Source: Halogeometricum sp. S3BR5-2 (lineage in GTDB: Archaea > Halobacteriota > Halobacteria > Halobacteriales > Haloferacaceae). Taken from it: DNA of 64,000 nucleotides. The first letter of the stretch is position 1. Each line of letters begins with the position of its first letter. The notes beneath the pieces are model-generated. The model ran no database searches, was not told the origin of the DNA, and saw only the letters and a list, made by a program, of their open reading frames with translations. Where the stretch lies: NCBI RefSeq assembly GCF_031624635.1, contig NZ_JAMQOQ010000003.1, forward strand, positions 434,001-498,000, given 5' to 3'. The position numbers and the translations under genes are program-made. Below, piece after piece: positions 33,282 to 41,040 of the stretch.

Positions 33282-34067
33282 TTACTCTCCGCCGTCGGAC
33301 TGGATGTCCGACGAGGTTCGACTCGCCTCACTTGCCTCACCGCCGTCGGCCTGCGGCGAGTTGTGCGGTGCCGGCGTCCCGGCGGACGCGCGTCCCATCC
33401 AGCGGTCAACGTTCTCCGCGACGTAGGTGTGGCCACCCCATCCCACGGCGACGCCGACACCGATTGCGACGGCCGCGGCGAGTCCCCACGCTAACGCGTT
33501 GGCGAAGACGAACAGGATGCCGACGTCGACGCCCATCGTGTCGAGTCCGATCACGATCGCGGTGAAGTAGAGGAACATCCGCGTCCCCTTCGCGAACCAC
33601 GAGGTGTATCCGGTACGGGTGGCCGTCCGGGTCCGTATGATGGCGTCGCCGATGAAGTCCGCGACGACGAATCCGAGGACGATCACCAACAGTCCGGCGA
33701 CGAACGCCGGGAGATACGAGACCGCCGTCGAGATCCACTCCGACAGCAGCGAAATCGCGAGCACGTTCGCGGCGGCGAGAATCGCTAGCGCGTAGACGAA
33801 CCACTTCGCGAGCGTCCCGAACGCGTTCGAAACGGCGTCTTCGGTTCCGCCCAAGATGCGTCCGATCGGCGTTTCAAGCACCATCCGGTCGATCTCGACC
33901 CGGTCCGCTACCTTCCGGACCACCTTGGCGGCCGCGACGCCGAGGACCCAGCCGATCAGGAGAACGAGGAGGGCCCCGACCAGACGGGGGAGAAACGAGA
34001 CGATCTCCGCAACCGTCTCCTCGAGGAACGCGGGAACGTTTATCTGTAGTACATACGGTTGTAGCAT
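33282..34067 (-). CDS. MscS-related membrane protein (conserved TM-helix family)
   Basis: 261 residues from ATG 34067 (MLQPYVLQINVPAFLEETVA). The N-terminal helix FLPRLVGALLVLLIGWVLGV, then AAAKVVRKVADRVEIDR, matches the conserved TM-helix repeat of CmpX/MscS-like proteins, and a second copy occurs near VSYLPAFVAGLLVIVLGFVV. About five membrane helices end in an acidic, Ser/Gly-rich C-terminal tail. The beta domain of full MscS channels is absent, so this may be a channel-associated protein. Start 34067 is preferred over 34094 because the shared promoter element then lies 40 bp upstream. Confidence 0.83.
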   Translation of the reverse strand: MLQPYVLQINVPAFLEETVAEIVSFLPRLVGALLVLLIGWVLGVAAAKVVRKVADRVEIDRMVLETPIGRILGGTEDAVSNAFGTLAKWFVYALAILAAANVLAISLLSEWISTAVSYLPAFVAGLLVIVLGFVVADFIGDAIIRTRTATRTGYTSWFAKGTRMFLYFTAIVIGLDTMGVDVGILFVFANALAWGLAAAVAIGVGVAVGWGGHTYVAENVDRWMGRASAGTPAPHNSPQADGGEASEASRTSSDIQSDGGE

Positions 34068-34106
34068 AACTCGAACGTCACCCGTCAGCATCATGAACGG
34101 ACGACA

Positions 34107-34139
34107 TTTTCACATCTCGAGGGTTTTTCATTATGTGGG
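34107..34139 (-). promoter_or_regulatory. Shared promoter element, copy C
   Basis: On the minus strand it reads CACATAATGAAAAACCC, seven variable bases, then GTGAAAA, 40 bp before ATG 34067. Identical spacing to copy B and nearly identical core to copy A. Confidence 0.7.
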
Positions 34140-34323
34140 TTACACCGTGAGCGTCAAAGTTCTCACCAGGGTAGTCTACTCACGCCCCCGAGCGAGAGGG
34201 TGAGATTCGTCTCAGTGGACTTTCCGTCGGTTCTTCGCTAGCGTCGCGCGAAACACAGGGCTGCGTCGACGGGTAGTAACCGTTCGAGATGCCGGTTACG
34301 TGCCCGTCCGTAACCTAACCGAA

Positions 34324-35598
34324 TCAGCCGCCGAGCCACCAGCCGTACAGCGGTGCCTGCTCCTCAGCGTCCGAACGCTTCTTCGATTGGCCGTAGGTCT
34401 TCCCCTTGAGGAGTTGGCGCTCAACCCCGTTCGCCGCGAGTCGAAGGGCGTGCGTGGCACCGAACCCCTCCCCGTCGGCCGTGAAGTATCCGCGGTCGGT
34501 GACCAGCCGAATCCGTGCCAGCACCAGCGGTACACCCCGGCTTCGTTCCTTGTGCTCCTGCAGTTGAATGCTGGCTTTGATCACGCTCATCTCTCCGTAC
34601 TTCGAGGTCATCTCCTCGATCAGCGCGGAGACGTCGTCGTAGTCCATCCCCTCCAGTAAGTCGAGTCCGAACACCTGGACGGCGTTCCGGTCCTCGCGTT
34701 CCCAGGTGAGCGCCTCGATGACATCTGTTTTCGTGATGATACCGACCGGCTCATCCGAGTCGTCGGCCGTGACGACGAGCGAGGAGATCTCACGATCGAA
34801 CATCGTCTCGACGACCTCGTCGAGCGGTGCGTTCCGCTCGATTGTCACGACTGCATCGGACATCAGGTTCCGTATCGGCAGGTCGAGCATCCGGTCGGCG
34901 TCGCCCTCGCGCGCGCCGAACCCACCACGGTTCTGTCGCCCGCCACCGCGGCGACCGGAACCACCCGACGACCCGCCCTGACTCTTACTGCCGCCTCGCG
35001 TCGTGAACTCGATGACGTCGTACAGGCTCAACACGCCGACGAGAGCGTTCCCATCGACGACCGGGAGATGGGCGATACCGGCCTCTCGAAGCGTATTGAG
35101 CGCTTTTCCGATCGTGGTTTCCGGGGTCGCGCTGACCAATTCCGCCGTGTAGGCGTCGTCGACAGTCGCCGCGTCGAGGAACGGACGGACCGCCTTGAGG
35201 ACGGCATCGGCGGTCACGACGCCGACGACACGGTCGTCGTCGAGTACGGGGAGCGTCTTGGCGTCGCTTCCGATCATGAGGCGCGCGACCTCACGGACGT
35301 CCTCGGTGCGGTCGACAGTCGGGACGTGCTGTACCTGTGAGCCGACCTTCGCAGATGGCTGGTTGGACGAGGATGCCAACTGTCGGCGACTGACGACGCC
35401 GCGATACTCGTCGCCGTCTGTTACGACGACGGCATCGAGTAGGAGAACGACGTCGACGAGATCTTCCTGGGAAGCCACGGCCGGGAGGGGACCTCCCGGA
35501 TCCTGTTCGGGAGCGTCGCCGAGCGGAACGAACCGGCGGACGCGATTCTCGACTACGTCGACGACCACGACGTCGACCTCGTGATACTGGGGAGCCAC
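34324..35598 (-). CDS. Four-CBS-domain protein with HPF-like tail, 5'-truncated and fused to UspA antisense
   Basis: The recognisable protein starts at about residue 52 of the open frame (LLDAVVVTDGDEYRGVVSRR) and continues through CBS repeats: VQHVPTVDRTEDVREVARLM, VSATPETTIGKALNTLREAG, and IRNLMSDAVVTIERNAPLDE. A Gly/Arg/Ser-rich linker (about residues 200-225) separates the pairs. The C-terminal 105 residues (YGEMSVIKASIQLQEHKERS, TDRGYFTADGEGFGATHALR) resemble ribosome-hibernation (HPF/S30AE) proteins. Residues 1-50 are the antisense of a Usp remnant, so the first CBS repeat has lost its N-terminus. It may be a pseudogene or use a chimeric start at 35598. Confidence 0.7.
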   Translation of the reverse strand: MAPQYHEVDVVVVDVVENRVRRFVPLGDAPEQDPGGPLPAVASQEDLVDVVLLLDAVVVTDGDEYRGVVSRRQLASSSNQPSAKVGSQVQHVPTVDRTEDVREVARLMIGSDAKTLPVLDDDRVVGVVTADAVLKAVRPFLDAATVDDAYTAELVSATPETTIGKALNTLREAGIAHLPVVDGNALVGVLSLYDVIEFTTRGGSKSQGGSSGGSGRRGGGRQNRGGFGAREGDADRMLDLPIRNLMSDAVVTIERNAPLDEVVETMFDREISSLVVTADDSDEPVGIITKTDVIEALTWEREDRNAVQVFGLDLLEGMDYDDVSALIEEMTSKYGEMSVIKASIQLQEHKERSRGVPLVLARIRLVTDRGYFTADGEGFGATHALRLAANGVERQLLKGKTYGQSKKRSDAEEQAPLYGWWLGG

Positions 35599-35688
35599 GG
35601 TCGGTCCGGCGCGTCGAGACTGCTCCTCGGAAGCGTCGCGGAGACCGTCGCGCGGCGGTCACCCGCACCCGTGACGGTCGTCCGGTGA
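35443..35688 (+). pseudogene. UspA remnant with internal tandem duplication
   Basis: A start-less frame reading DVDEIFLGSHGREGTSRILF then GSVAERNEPADAILDYVDDH, DVDLVILGSHGRSGASRLLL and GSVAETVARRSPAPVTVVR, ending at TGA 35686-35688. The Usp nucleotide-binding loop G-S-H-G-R occurs twice about 43 residues apart, so two C-terminal Usp pieces have been fused by deletion. It abuts the truncated 5' end of the CBS gene on the opposite strand, marking a rearrangement breakpoint near 35440-35450. Confidence 0.65.
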
Positions 35689-35696
35689 TAGCCTCT

Positions 35697-35990
35697 ACCG
35701 AGTCGCTCCCGCCTCGGAACGACGGCGAGTCCCAACGAACGGTTCGCGTTCGTGGAGCCGGTAACCTCGGAAGACTCTCGACGACGTCGAAGGCGAGTAC
35801 GCCTACGGTCGGACCGACGGACCGGACGAGACGGCGTTCGGCGCGTTCCCCTCGTCGCTGATAGGAGAGGACTGGGTCCGTCAGCACGAAAGGCGATTGG
35901 AAGCGCGTCTTCGCGTTCGACCTGAGAGGAAGTGAAGGGAGGCCGCTCTACGGGACGGTCGCGGAACGCCACCCCGACCCGGTGGACTAG
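35697..35990 (+). pseudogene. Degraded open frames of unknown origin
   Basis: One frame reads LDDVEGEYAYGRTDGPDETA then FGAFPSSLIGEDWVRQHERR before a stop. The neighbouring frame continues VFAFDLRGSEGRPLYGTVAE and RHPDPVD to a TAG at about 35990. The acidic, gene-like composition split over two frames suggests a decayed gene. The family is not recognised. Confidence 0.3.
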
Positions 35991-37184
35991 CCGAAACCGG
36001 GACGAACGACCTCTGAGCGGGGTCGACGGCGTCCCGTCGGTCGGAACCGGAGGCGAACCTTCGGGAGCCGACCTGCACGGTGACGATTCGGCGTCGGATG
36101 ACCCCGGTACTCTTTCGTCGTCTCGCCGAGGAACCCGCGCGTGACGCCACCTCCTCAGTGGAATTCGAAAACGAATAGTAAGAATACGAACGCAAATACG
36201 ACGAGAGTATTCTAACGATAGTGCTTTCTGCTGTAGAACGCTCGGTTCGAGTGGCGTCTAGTGCGTCCCTGCTGACCGAATCGACGCGTTATCCTCGCTC
36301 GGCGCGTAGACACGCCGCTAGCAGACGGTGGTGCCGGCACCCTCGGAGTCGCAATCCGAAGCAAACTCGCTGATCGGGGTACGGTAGGTTTGTCTAGCTC
36401 ACCGATATCTAAGGCGCGGTACTCTCGACTGTCCGAACGAGGGACGTTCCTAAACTAGCTACGTAAGCGCGTCTCGAGAGAGACCTCCGTTGCGGAGAAC
36501 GGTTCGGTACGAGGTGGGAGTACGAGGGTGAGACCGCCATCCGACTCATCGGAACGTGGACGACTTCGCGGGCACCGAGAGCCGTATCTCTCCCGCCGCA
36601 CCGACGCGGTCGGATTCGGGTCGGGACGGGTACGGACGCGAGTGTCCGTACCCTCACTTCGGAGCGGGCGTCCCCGAGGGTGAACGCGCCATCTCGGGAG
36701 CGCATCCGCTCGCAGCAGTGACTCTCCGATGGATTCGTGGACGTCAGCCACTCACTCGTCGGCGTGCGTGGTCGACTACCACCGTCTCGCTGATAGACGT
36801 TGACGGCCGTTCTTCACCGGGCGGCGCCGTCGCCTCGCCTACTTGTTTACCACTACTAAACAGAGAGCAAGCGCTCTTCGACTATGTATTACAGTAATAG
36901 TAACGTAACTGAAACTGTTCTTCCGTCCGGTTGGTCGAGCTAATTCGCTCTCCCCTTACACCACGTTTTCAGCCCGCTATCGGACTGATACGCCGGAACA
37001 GTGTCTCGGCGACGCCCGTGGGACGGCGTCGGAGACTTCCGCCTCGATTGCTTCACAGACGGACGCTCCTTTCGTTAGCGGAGGGGAGTCAGCTCGCATC
37101 GGCCGCGAAACGACCGAATAAACCGTTATAGACTCGGACTCGGGGTCGGACACCGGTCCGTTTTGCGATGCTAAACGAACCGCG
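35991..37184. other. 1.2-kb region without a supported gene
   Basis: Open frames here are Arg/Ser/Thr-rich and mutually antisense, with none resembling a known family. It contains inverted-repeat copy 5 (36888-36909) and several AT-rich patches (about 36165-36225, 36840-36920). Together with the remnants at 35.4-36.0 kb it looks like a decayed segment. Confidence 0.45.
36888..36909. promoter_or_regulatory. Weak copy of the 22-bp inverted repeat (ATTACA-N10-CGTAAC)
   Basis: Same geometry as the other copies, but the right arm differs from TGTAAT at two positions. It is in the gene-poor region 275 bp from the IclR gene end. Confidence 0.25.
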
Positions 37185-37982
37185 TCACTCGGCTCCCGAC
37201 CGGCCGATGCTCTCGGTCAGATTGATGTTGGCTTCGACGACGCTCGTCGTCTCCGTCACCTTCGCCGGGAGGGTGTCGCGAAACCGCTCCTCTTGCATCC
37301 GGCTGACGGGTCCGGAGACGCTCACCGCGCCGAGGACGCGTCCGGTTCCGTCGCGGACCGGCGCGCCGACGGCGCGGATGCCCTCGACCTCCTCTTGGTC
37401 GTTGAGCGAGTATCCGCGTTCCCGCGTCGCCGCGAGTTCGTCGAAGAGGGCGGCACGGTCGGTGATGGTGTTGCTCGTCAGTTCGGCGAGACCGTACTCG
37501 TCGACGATGCGCTCGACCCGCGACCGCGGGAGGAACGCGAGGATGGCTTTGCCCGTGGCCGTGTAGTGGAGGTAGTCGGGTCGCTGAAGCTTGACGGCGT
37601 GGAACCGCTCGCCGACTGCGTCGTCGCCGAGAAGCTTACAGAGTTTCATGCTCAGACCGTGCTGTTCGGTCGAGAGGTGGACGATTTCGCCCGTCTCCTC
37701 GACCAGTTCCTTGATCTCGGGCTCGCCGATCTGATAGAGGATGTCGTGGTTCCGGACGTACTCGCCGAAGATGAGAAATCGGAGGCTCAGCCTGTACCGC
37801 CCCTCCTCCTTGACGACGAACCGGTGCTGTTCGAGCGTACTCACGTGGTTGTGGACGGTTCCCTTCGTCGAGTCGAGGTGGTCGGCGAGTTCGGTCACCG
37901 TCGCGCCGTCCAGTTCCTTGAGCGCCTCCAACACCCGAATCGTCGTCTCTACCGCCCGAACCGGGTTGTTCGCTGTCTCCAT
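37185..37982 (-). CDS. IclR-family transcriptional regulator
   Basis: 265 residues (METANNPVRAVETTIRVLEA). The N-terminal winged helix (LKELDGATVTELADHLDSTK, GTVHNHVSTLEQHRFVVKEE) is followed by the IclR effector domain (GEIVHLSTEQHGLSMKLCKL, LHYTATGKAILAFLPRSRVE, GIRAVGAPVRDGTGRVLGAV, SVSGPVSRMQEERF). In haloarchaea, IclR proteins often control sugar and sugar-acid catabolism. It lies next to a GntP permease and opposite a four-gene catabolic run, so it is the probable local regulator, sensing the pathway substrate or an intermediate. Confidence 0.92.
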   Translation of the reverse strand: METANNPVRAVETTIRVLEALKELDGATVTELADHLDSTKGTVHNHVSTLEQHRFVVKEEGRYRLSLRFLIFGEYVRNHDILYQIGEPEIKELVEETGEIVHLSTEQHGLSMKLCKLLGDDAVGERFHAVKLQRPDYLHYTATGKAILAFLPRSRVERIVDEYGLAELTSNTITDRAALFDELAATRERGYSLNDQEEVEGIRAVGAPVRDGTGRVLGAVSVSGPVSRMQEERFRDTLPAKVTETTSVVEANINLTESIGRSGAE

Positions 37983-38073
37983 GCGTCGCGACGACGGTCT
38001 CCGCGAAAATAAGTCTGTTTACCAGCGCTAAACGAGATGCGCCTCCCTCCCGAGAACGTCGGACCGGAGGGAG

Positions 38074-39435
38074 TTACGCGAGCGGAACGACCGAGGAGAG
38101 CAGCAGCAACAGCAAGATACACGTCACGGACATTATCGTCGCACTCGCGGAGTACGTCTTGAACGTCTCGGTCTGCGTCAGACCGCCGACCTCCGAGACG
38201 ATCCAGAAGCCGCTGTCGTTGTACCACGGAGCGATCATGCCGCCGGCCCCGATGGCCAACATCAGGTAGACGGCGCCGACGGAGAGGTCGCCCGTGAGCG
38301 GCGCCATTATCTCCGCGCTCGTCAGCAGCGCGACGGTGGCGGAGCCCTGAGCGACGCGAATCAGGGCGGCGATGAGCCACCCCGCCACGAGCAGCGAGAA
38401 GCCGAAGCCGGTGACGATACCCGCGACGTACTCGCCCACGCCGGTCGTGTTGAGCATCGCACCGAACGCACCGCCGGCGGCGGTGATGGCGATGATGTTC
38501 CCGCCGCTCTTGATCGCACCCGTCAACTCTTCGTTGAGCACGTCGAGGTCGCGAACTTCCAGCCGGTAGTACGTGTACGTCGAGAACATCGCGGCCGCCG
38601 TCAGCGCGAGCGTCGCGTCGCCCGCGAACGCCGTGACGTCGCGAATCGTCGCCCCTTCGGCGTACACCGCGGCCGCGATGGTGTTCGACCCGATGAGGAC
38701 GAGGGGGAGGACGATGGGCGTCAGCGATTCGAGGAGCCCCGGACCCGTTCCCGACTCGTTCATCTCCTCTTCGACTTCCTCGGAGGAGACGCCCATCGAC
38801 TCGCGGAGGGGGAACTCCTCGCGGGCGTTCAGCGCCTTCCCGTAGACGACGCCGCCGAGCAGCGACGTCGGGAGCGCGACCACGCCGCCGACGAGGATGG
38901 CGAGCCCCAAGTTCACTCCCAGCGAGTTCGCGACGGCGAGCGGACCCGGAGTCGGCGGCACCAGCGTGTGCGTCGCGAGGGCACCCGCACAGAGAACGGT
39001 CATGTAGAGGGAGAACTTCACGCCGGTCCGGCTCTTCATCGCTCTACCGAGGGGGGCCAGCAGGTAGAACACGTTGTCGAAGAACACCGGAACGGAGAGG
39101 AGATAGCTGCTCGAGAGGATGGCGTACTCGGAGCGCTCCTGTCCGGTGACCGACAGCGCGGCGCGGACGATGCGGGCGGCCGCCCCGCTTTCCATGAGCG
39201 TCTTCCCGATTATCGCGGCCATGAGGATGGGGATGCCGACGCCGATGAGCGTCTCCCCGAACGCCTGCGCCACCTGCGCCGGCACCTCGCTGAGCGGAAC
39301 GCCGGACGAGATGACGGCCACGCCCAACGCGGCAATAATCAGTCCCACGAAGGGCGGGAGATTCAGGTACACGAGCAGGAACACGACCAGCACCACGCCC
39401 ACCGCGAGCGGGATGAGCGGATTTGACAATATCAT
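38074..39435 (-). CDS. GntP-family gluconate/sugar-acid:H+ symporter
   Basis: 453 residues from ATG 39435 (MILSNPLIPLAVGVVLVVFL). Around 12 transmembrane helices carry GntP markers: FGETLIGVGIPILMAAIIGK, SSYLLSVPVFFDNVFYLLAP, HTLVPPTPGPLAVANSLGV, and RVAQGSATVALLTSAEIMAP near the C-terminus. The family imports gluconate, glycerate and related aldonic acids. A TATA box lies 28-40 bp upstream. Transcription is opposite to the catabolic enzymes beginning at 40036. Together with the IclR gene it indicates uptake of a sugar acid. Confidence 0.93.
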   Translation of the reverse strand: MILSNPLIPLAVGVVLVVFLLVYLNLPPFVGLIIAALGVAVISSGVPLSEVPAQVAQAFGETLIGVGIPILMAAIIGKTLMESGAAARIVRAALSVTGQERSEYAILSSSYLLSVPVFFDNVFYLLAPLGRAMKSRTGVKFSLYMTVLCAGALATHTLVPPTPGPLAVANSLGVNLGLAILVGGVVALPTSLLGGVVYGKALNAREEFPLRESMGVSSEEVEEEMNESGTGPGLLESLTPIVLPLVLIGSNTIAAAVYAEGATIRDVTAFAGDATLALTAAAMFSTYTYYRLEVRDLDVLNEELTGAIKSGGNIIAITAAGGAFGAMLNTTGVGEYVAGIVTGFGFSLLVAGWLIAALIRVAQGSATVALLTSAEIMAPLTGDLSVGAVYLMLAIGAGGMIAPWYNDSGFWIVSEVGGLTQTETFKTYSASATIMSVTCILLLLLLSSVVPLA

Positions 39436-39462
39436 GCCTTCACTCGACCGTGCGGCTAAACC

Positions 39463-39475
39463 ATTATAATATTTG
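39463..39475 (-). promoter_or_regulatory. TATA box of the GntP gene
   Basis: CAAATATTATAAT on the minus strand, 28-40 bp upstream of ATG 39435; a good archaeal core-promoter position for a short-leader transcript. Confidence 0.6.
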
Positions 39476-39487
39476 TTGTGTCTGGTC

Positions 39488-39949
39488 TCAGGCCTCGTCG
39501 GCCCGGACCAACAGCACCTGCGTCTCGGCGTGCCGCGCGACTTTCCCGGCGACGTCGCCGAGGAGGAACTTTCCGACCGCGCTCCGCCCCTTCGCACCGA
39601 GGACGATGAGGTCGACGCCCTCCTCGGCCGCGTAGTCGGTTATCGTCTCCGCCGGGTCGCCGACCAGAACGACCTGTTCGACCGGCACCCCGCGTTCGGC
39701 GCCCCGCTTCGCGACGCGTTCGGTGAGTTCGCTGCCCGCCTCCTCCCTCCGTTCGTCCATCTCCCGACGCTCGTCCGCGTCCCGAGCGAGTTCGTTCACC
39801 GACTTCGAGACGTGACTCGACCCCCGGTCGTCCACGACGTGCATCGCGCGCACCGCGCTGTCGAACCGCTCGGCTATCTCGAGCGCCTGTTCGACGACCC
39901 GCTCCGACAGTTCGCTTTCGTCCACCGAGACGAGTATAGTCTCGTACAT
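39488..39949 (-). CDS. Universal stress protein UspA family
   Basis: 153 residues from ATG 39949 (MYETILVSVDESELSERVVE). A single Usp domain with an unusually long charged helix in the middle (SVNELARDADERREMDERRE) and the loop G-A-K-G-x9-G-D, where Asp replaces the usual Ser/Thr at the end of the ATP motif. That change could weaken ATP binding. It lies between the GntP gene and the divergent aldolase operon, sharing the 86-bp intergenic region with the latter, and might be regulated with the pathway. Confidence 0.88.
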   Translation of the reverse strand: MYETILVSVDESELSERVVEQALEIAERFDSAVRAMHVVDDRGSSHVSKSVNELARDADERREMDERREEAGSELTERVAKRGAERGVPVEQVVLVGDPAETITDYAAEEGVDLIVLGAKGRSAVGKFLLGDVAGKVARHAETQVLLVRADEA

Positions 39950-40035
39950 ATCTCCCCTAGGGACCGTCCCGAGTATAATAGTTGGTCCCGGGTGTGAGTA
40001 GTAACTATCATCCCGGGCGGCGTCGTACGCCCGAT

Positions 40036-41040
40036 ATGCCGCACAACGCAACCGCAGCGCTGGAGGACTGCTACGAGCGCGCCAGAGCGGGGAGCTACGG
40101 CTTCTTCGCGAGCAACGTGACTCACTTCGACGTCCTCGTCGGACTCCTGCGGGGGAGCGCGAGCGTCGACTCGGACCTGGTCGTGCAACTCGGCAGAGAG
40201 GAGGCGGCCTTCTTCGGCGACGGCGACCCCGCCGTCGGTCTCGACGTCTTCGGCGCCGCGCTCGACGGACTCGCGGAGCGCCACGGCGTCGACGCGTTCT
40301 GCAACGTCGACCACGTCCATCTCCCCGACGGCTTCGGCTTTCTGGAGACCGCGGTCGACTCCGGCGTCCCCGACTCGGTCATGGTCGACGCGTCGGCGGA
40401 GGCGTTCGAGCGGAACGTCGAACTGACGGCCGAGGCCGTCGACCGAGTCGGCGACGACGTCCTCGTCGAGGCCGAACTCGGGCGCATCGCGGGCGTCGAG
40501 GGGACCACGGAGACCCCCGACGACGAGGCGTTCTACACCGACCCGGCGGACGCCGTCGAGTTCGTCGACCGGACCGGCTGCGACCTGCTCGCCGTCTCCA
40601 TCGGCACGCAGCACGGCGTCGCGTCCGGCCGCGACCTGGACGTCAGACCCGACCTCGCGGCCGACATCGACGACGCGCTCCGCGACGCCGGTCACGAGAC
40701 GCCGCTGGTCGTCCACGGCGCCTCGGGGCTTCCGGACGAGCGAATCGAGGAACTGCTCGACGCCGGCGTCTGCAAGTTCAACAAGAACACCCGGTACCAG
40801 TACGAGTTCGCGCGCACGAGCGCGGACTTCTACCGCGACCACGCCGACGCGGTTCGACCGCCCGACGGCATCGAGGACGACCGGGCCGGGTTCTTCGCCG
40901 AGAGCGACTGGGAACCGGACAAGACGTACTTCCACCCGCACGCCGTGTCTGGGGCCGTCCGCGACCGCATCGCCTCGGTGATGGGCGACCTCTGCGAACT
41001 GACCGGGAGCGCCGGCGAGACGATGCGCTCGGAGCGATGA
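40036..41040 (+). CDS. Class II fructose-bisphosphate aldolase-family protein
   Basis: 334 residues from ATG 40036 (MPHNATAALEDCYERARAGS). Class II aldolase features are visible: AFCNVDHVHLPDGFGFLETA with metal-binding His, SVMVDASAEAFERNVELTAE, the ELGRIAGVEG motif with its Glu ligand, LLAVSIGTQHG with another His, and LVVHGASGLPDERIEELLDA then GVCKFNKNTRYQYEF. The family cleaves ketose 1,6-bisphosphates or other phosphorylated ketoses; with a FGGY kinase adjacent, the substrate is likely a phosphorylated keto-sugar or keto-acid. The stop overlaps the kinase start by 4 bp (ATGA). Confidence 0.88.
   Translation: MPHNATAALEDCYERARAGSYGFFASNVTHFDVLVGLLRGSASVDSDLVVQLGREEAAFFGDGDPAVGLDVFGAALDGLAERHGVDAFCNVDHVHLPDGFGFLETAVDSGVPDSVMVDASAEAFERNVELTAEAVDRVGDDVLVEAELGRIAGVEGTTETPDDEAFYTDPADAVEFVDRTGCDLLAVSIGTQHGVASGRDLDVRPDLAADIDDALRDAGHETPLVVHGASGLPDERIEELLDAGVCKFNKNTRYQYEFARTSADFYRDHADAVRPPDGIEDDRAGFFAESDWEPDKTYFHPHAVSGAVRDRIASVMGDLCELTGSAGETMRSER

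Noticed and set aside
35991-37131. Several 60-115-codon frames in the gene-poor region
   Set aside because: They overlap one another on both strands, are rich in Arg/Ser/Thr and none has a recognisable family or promoter.
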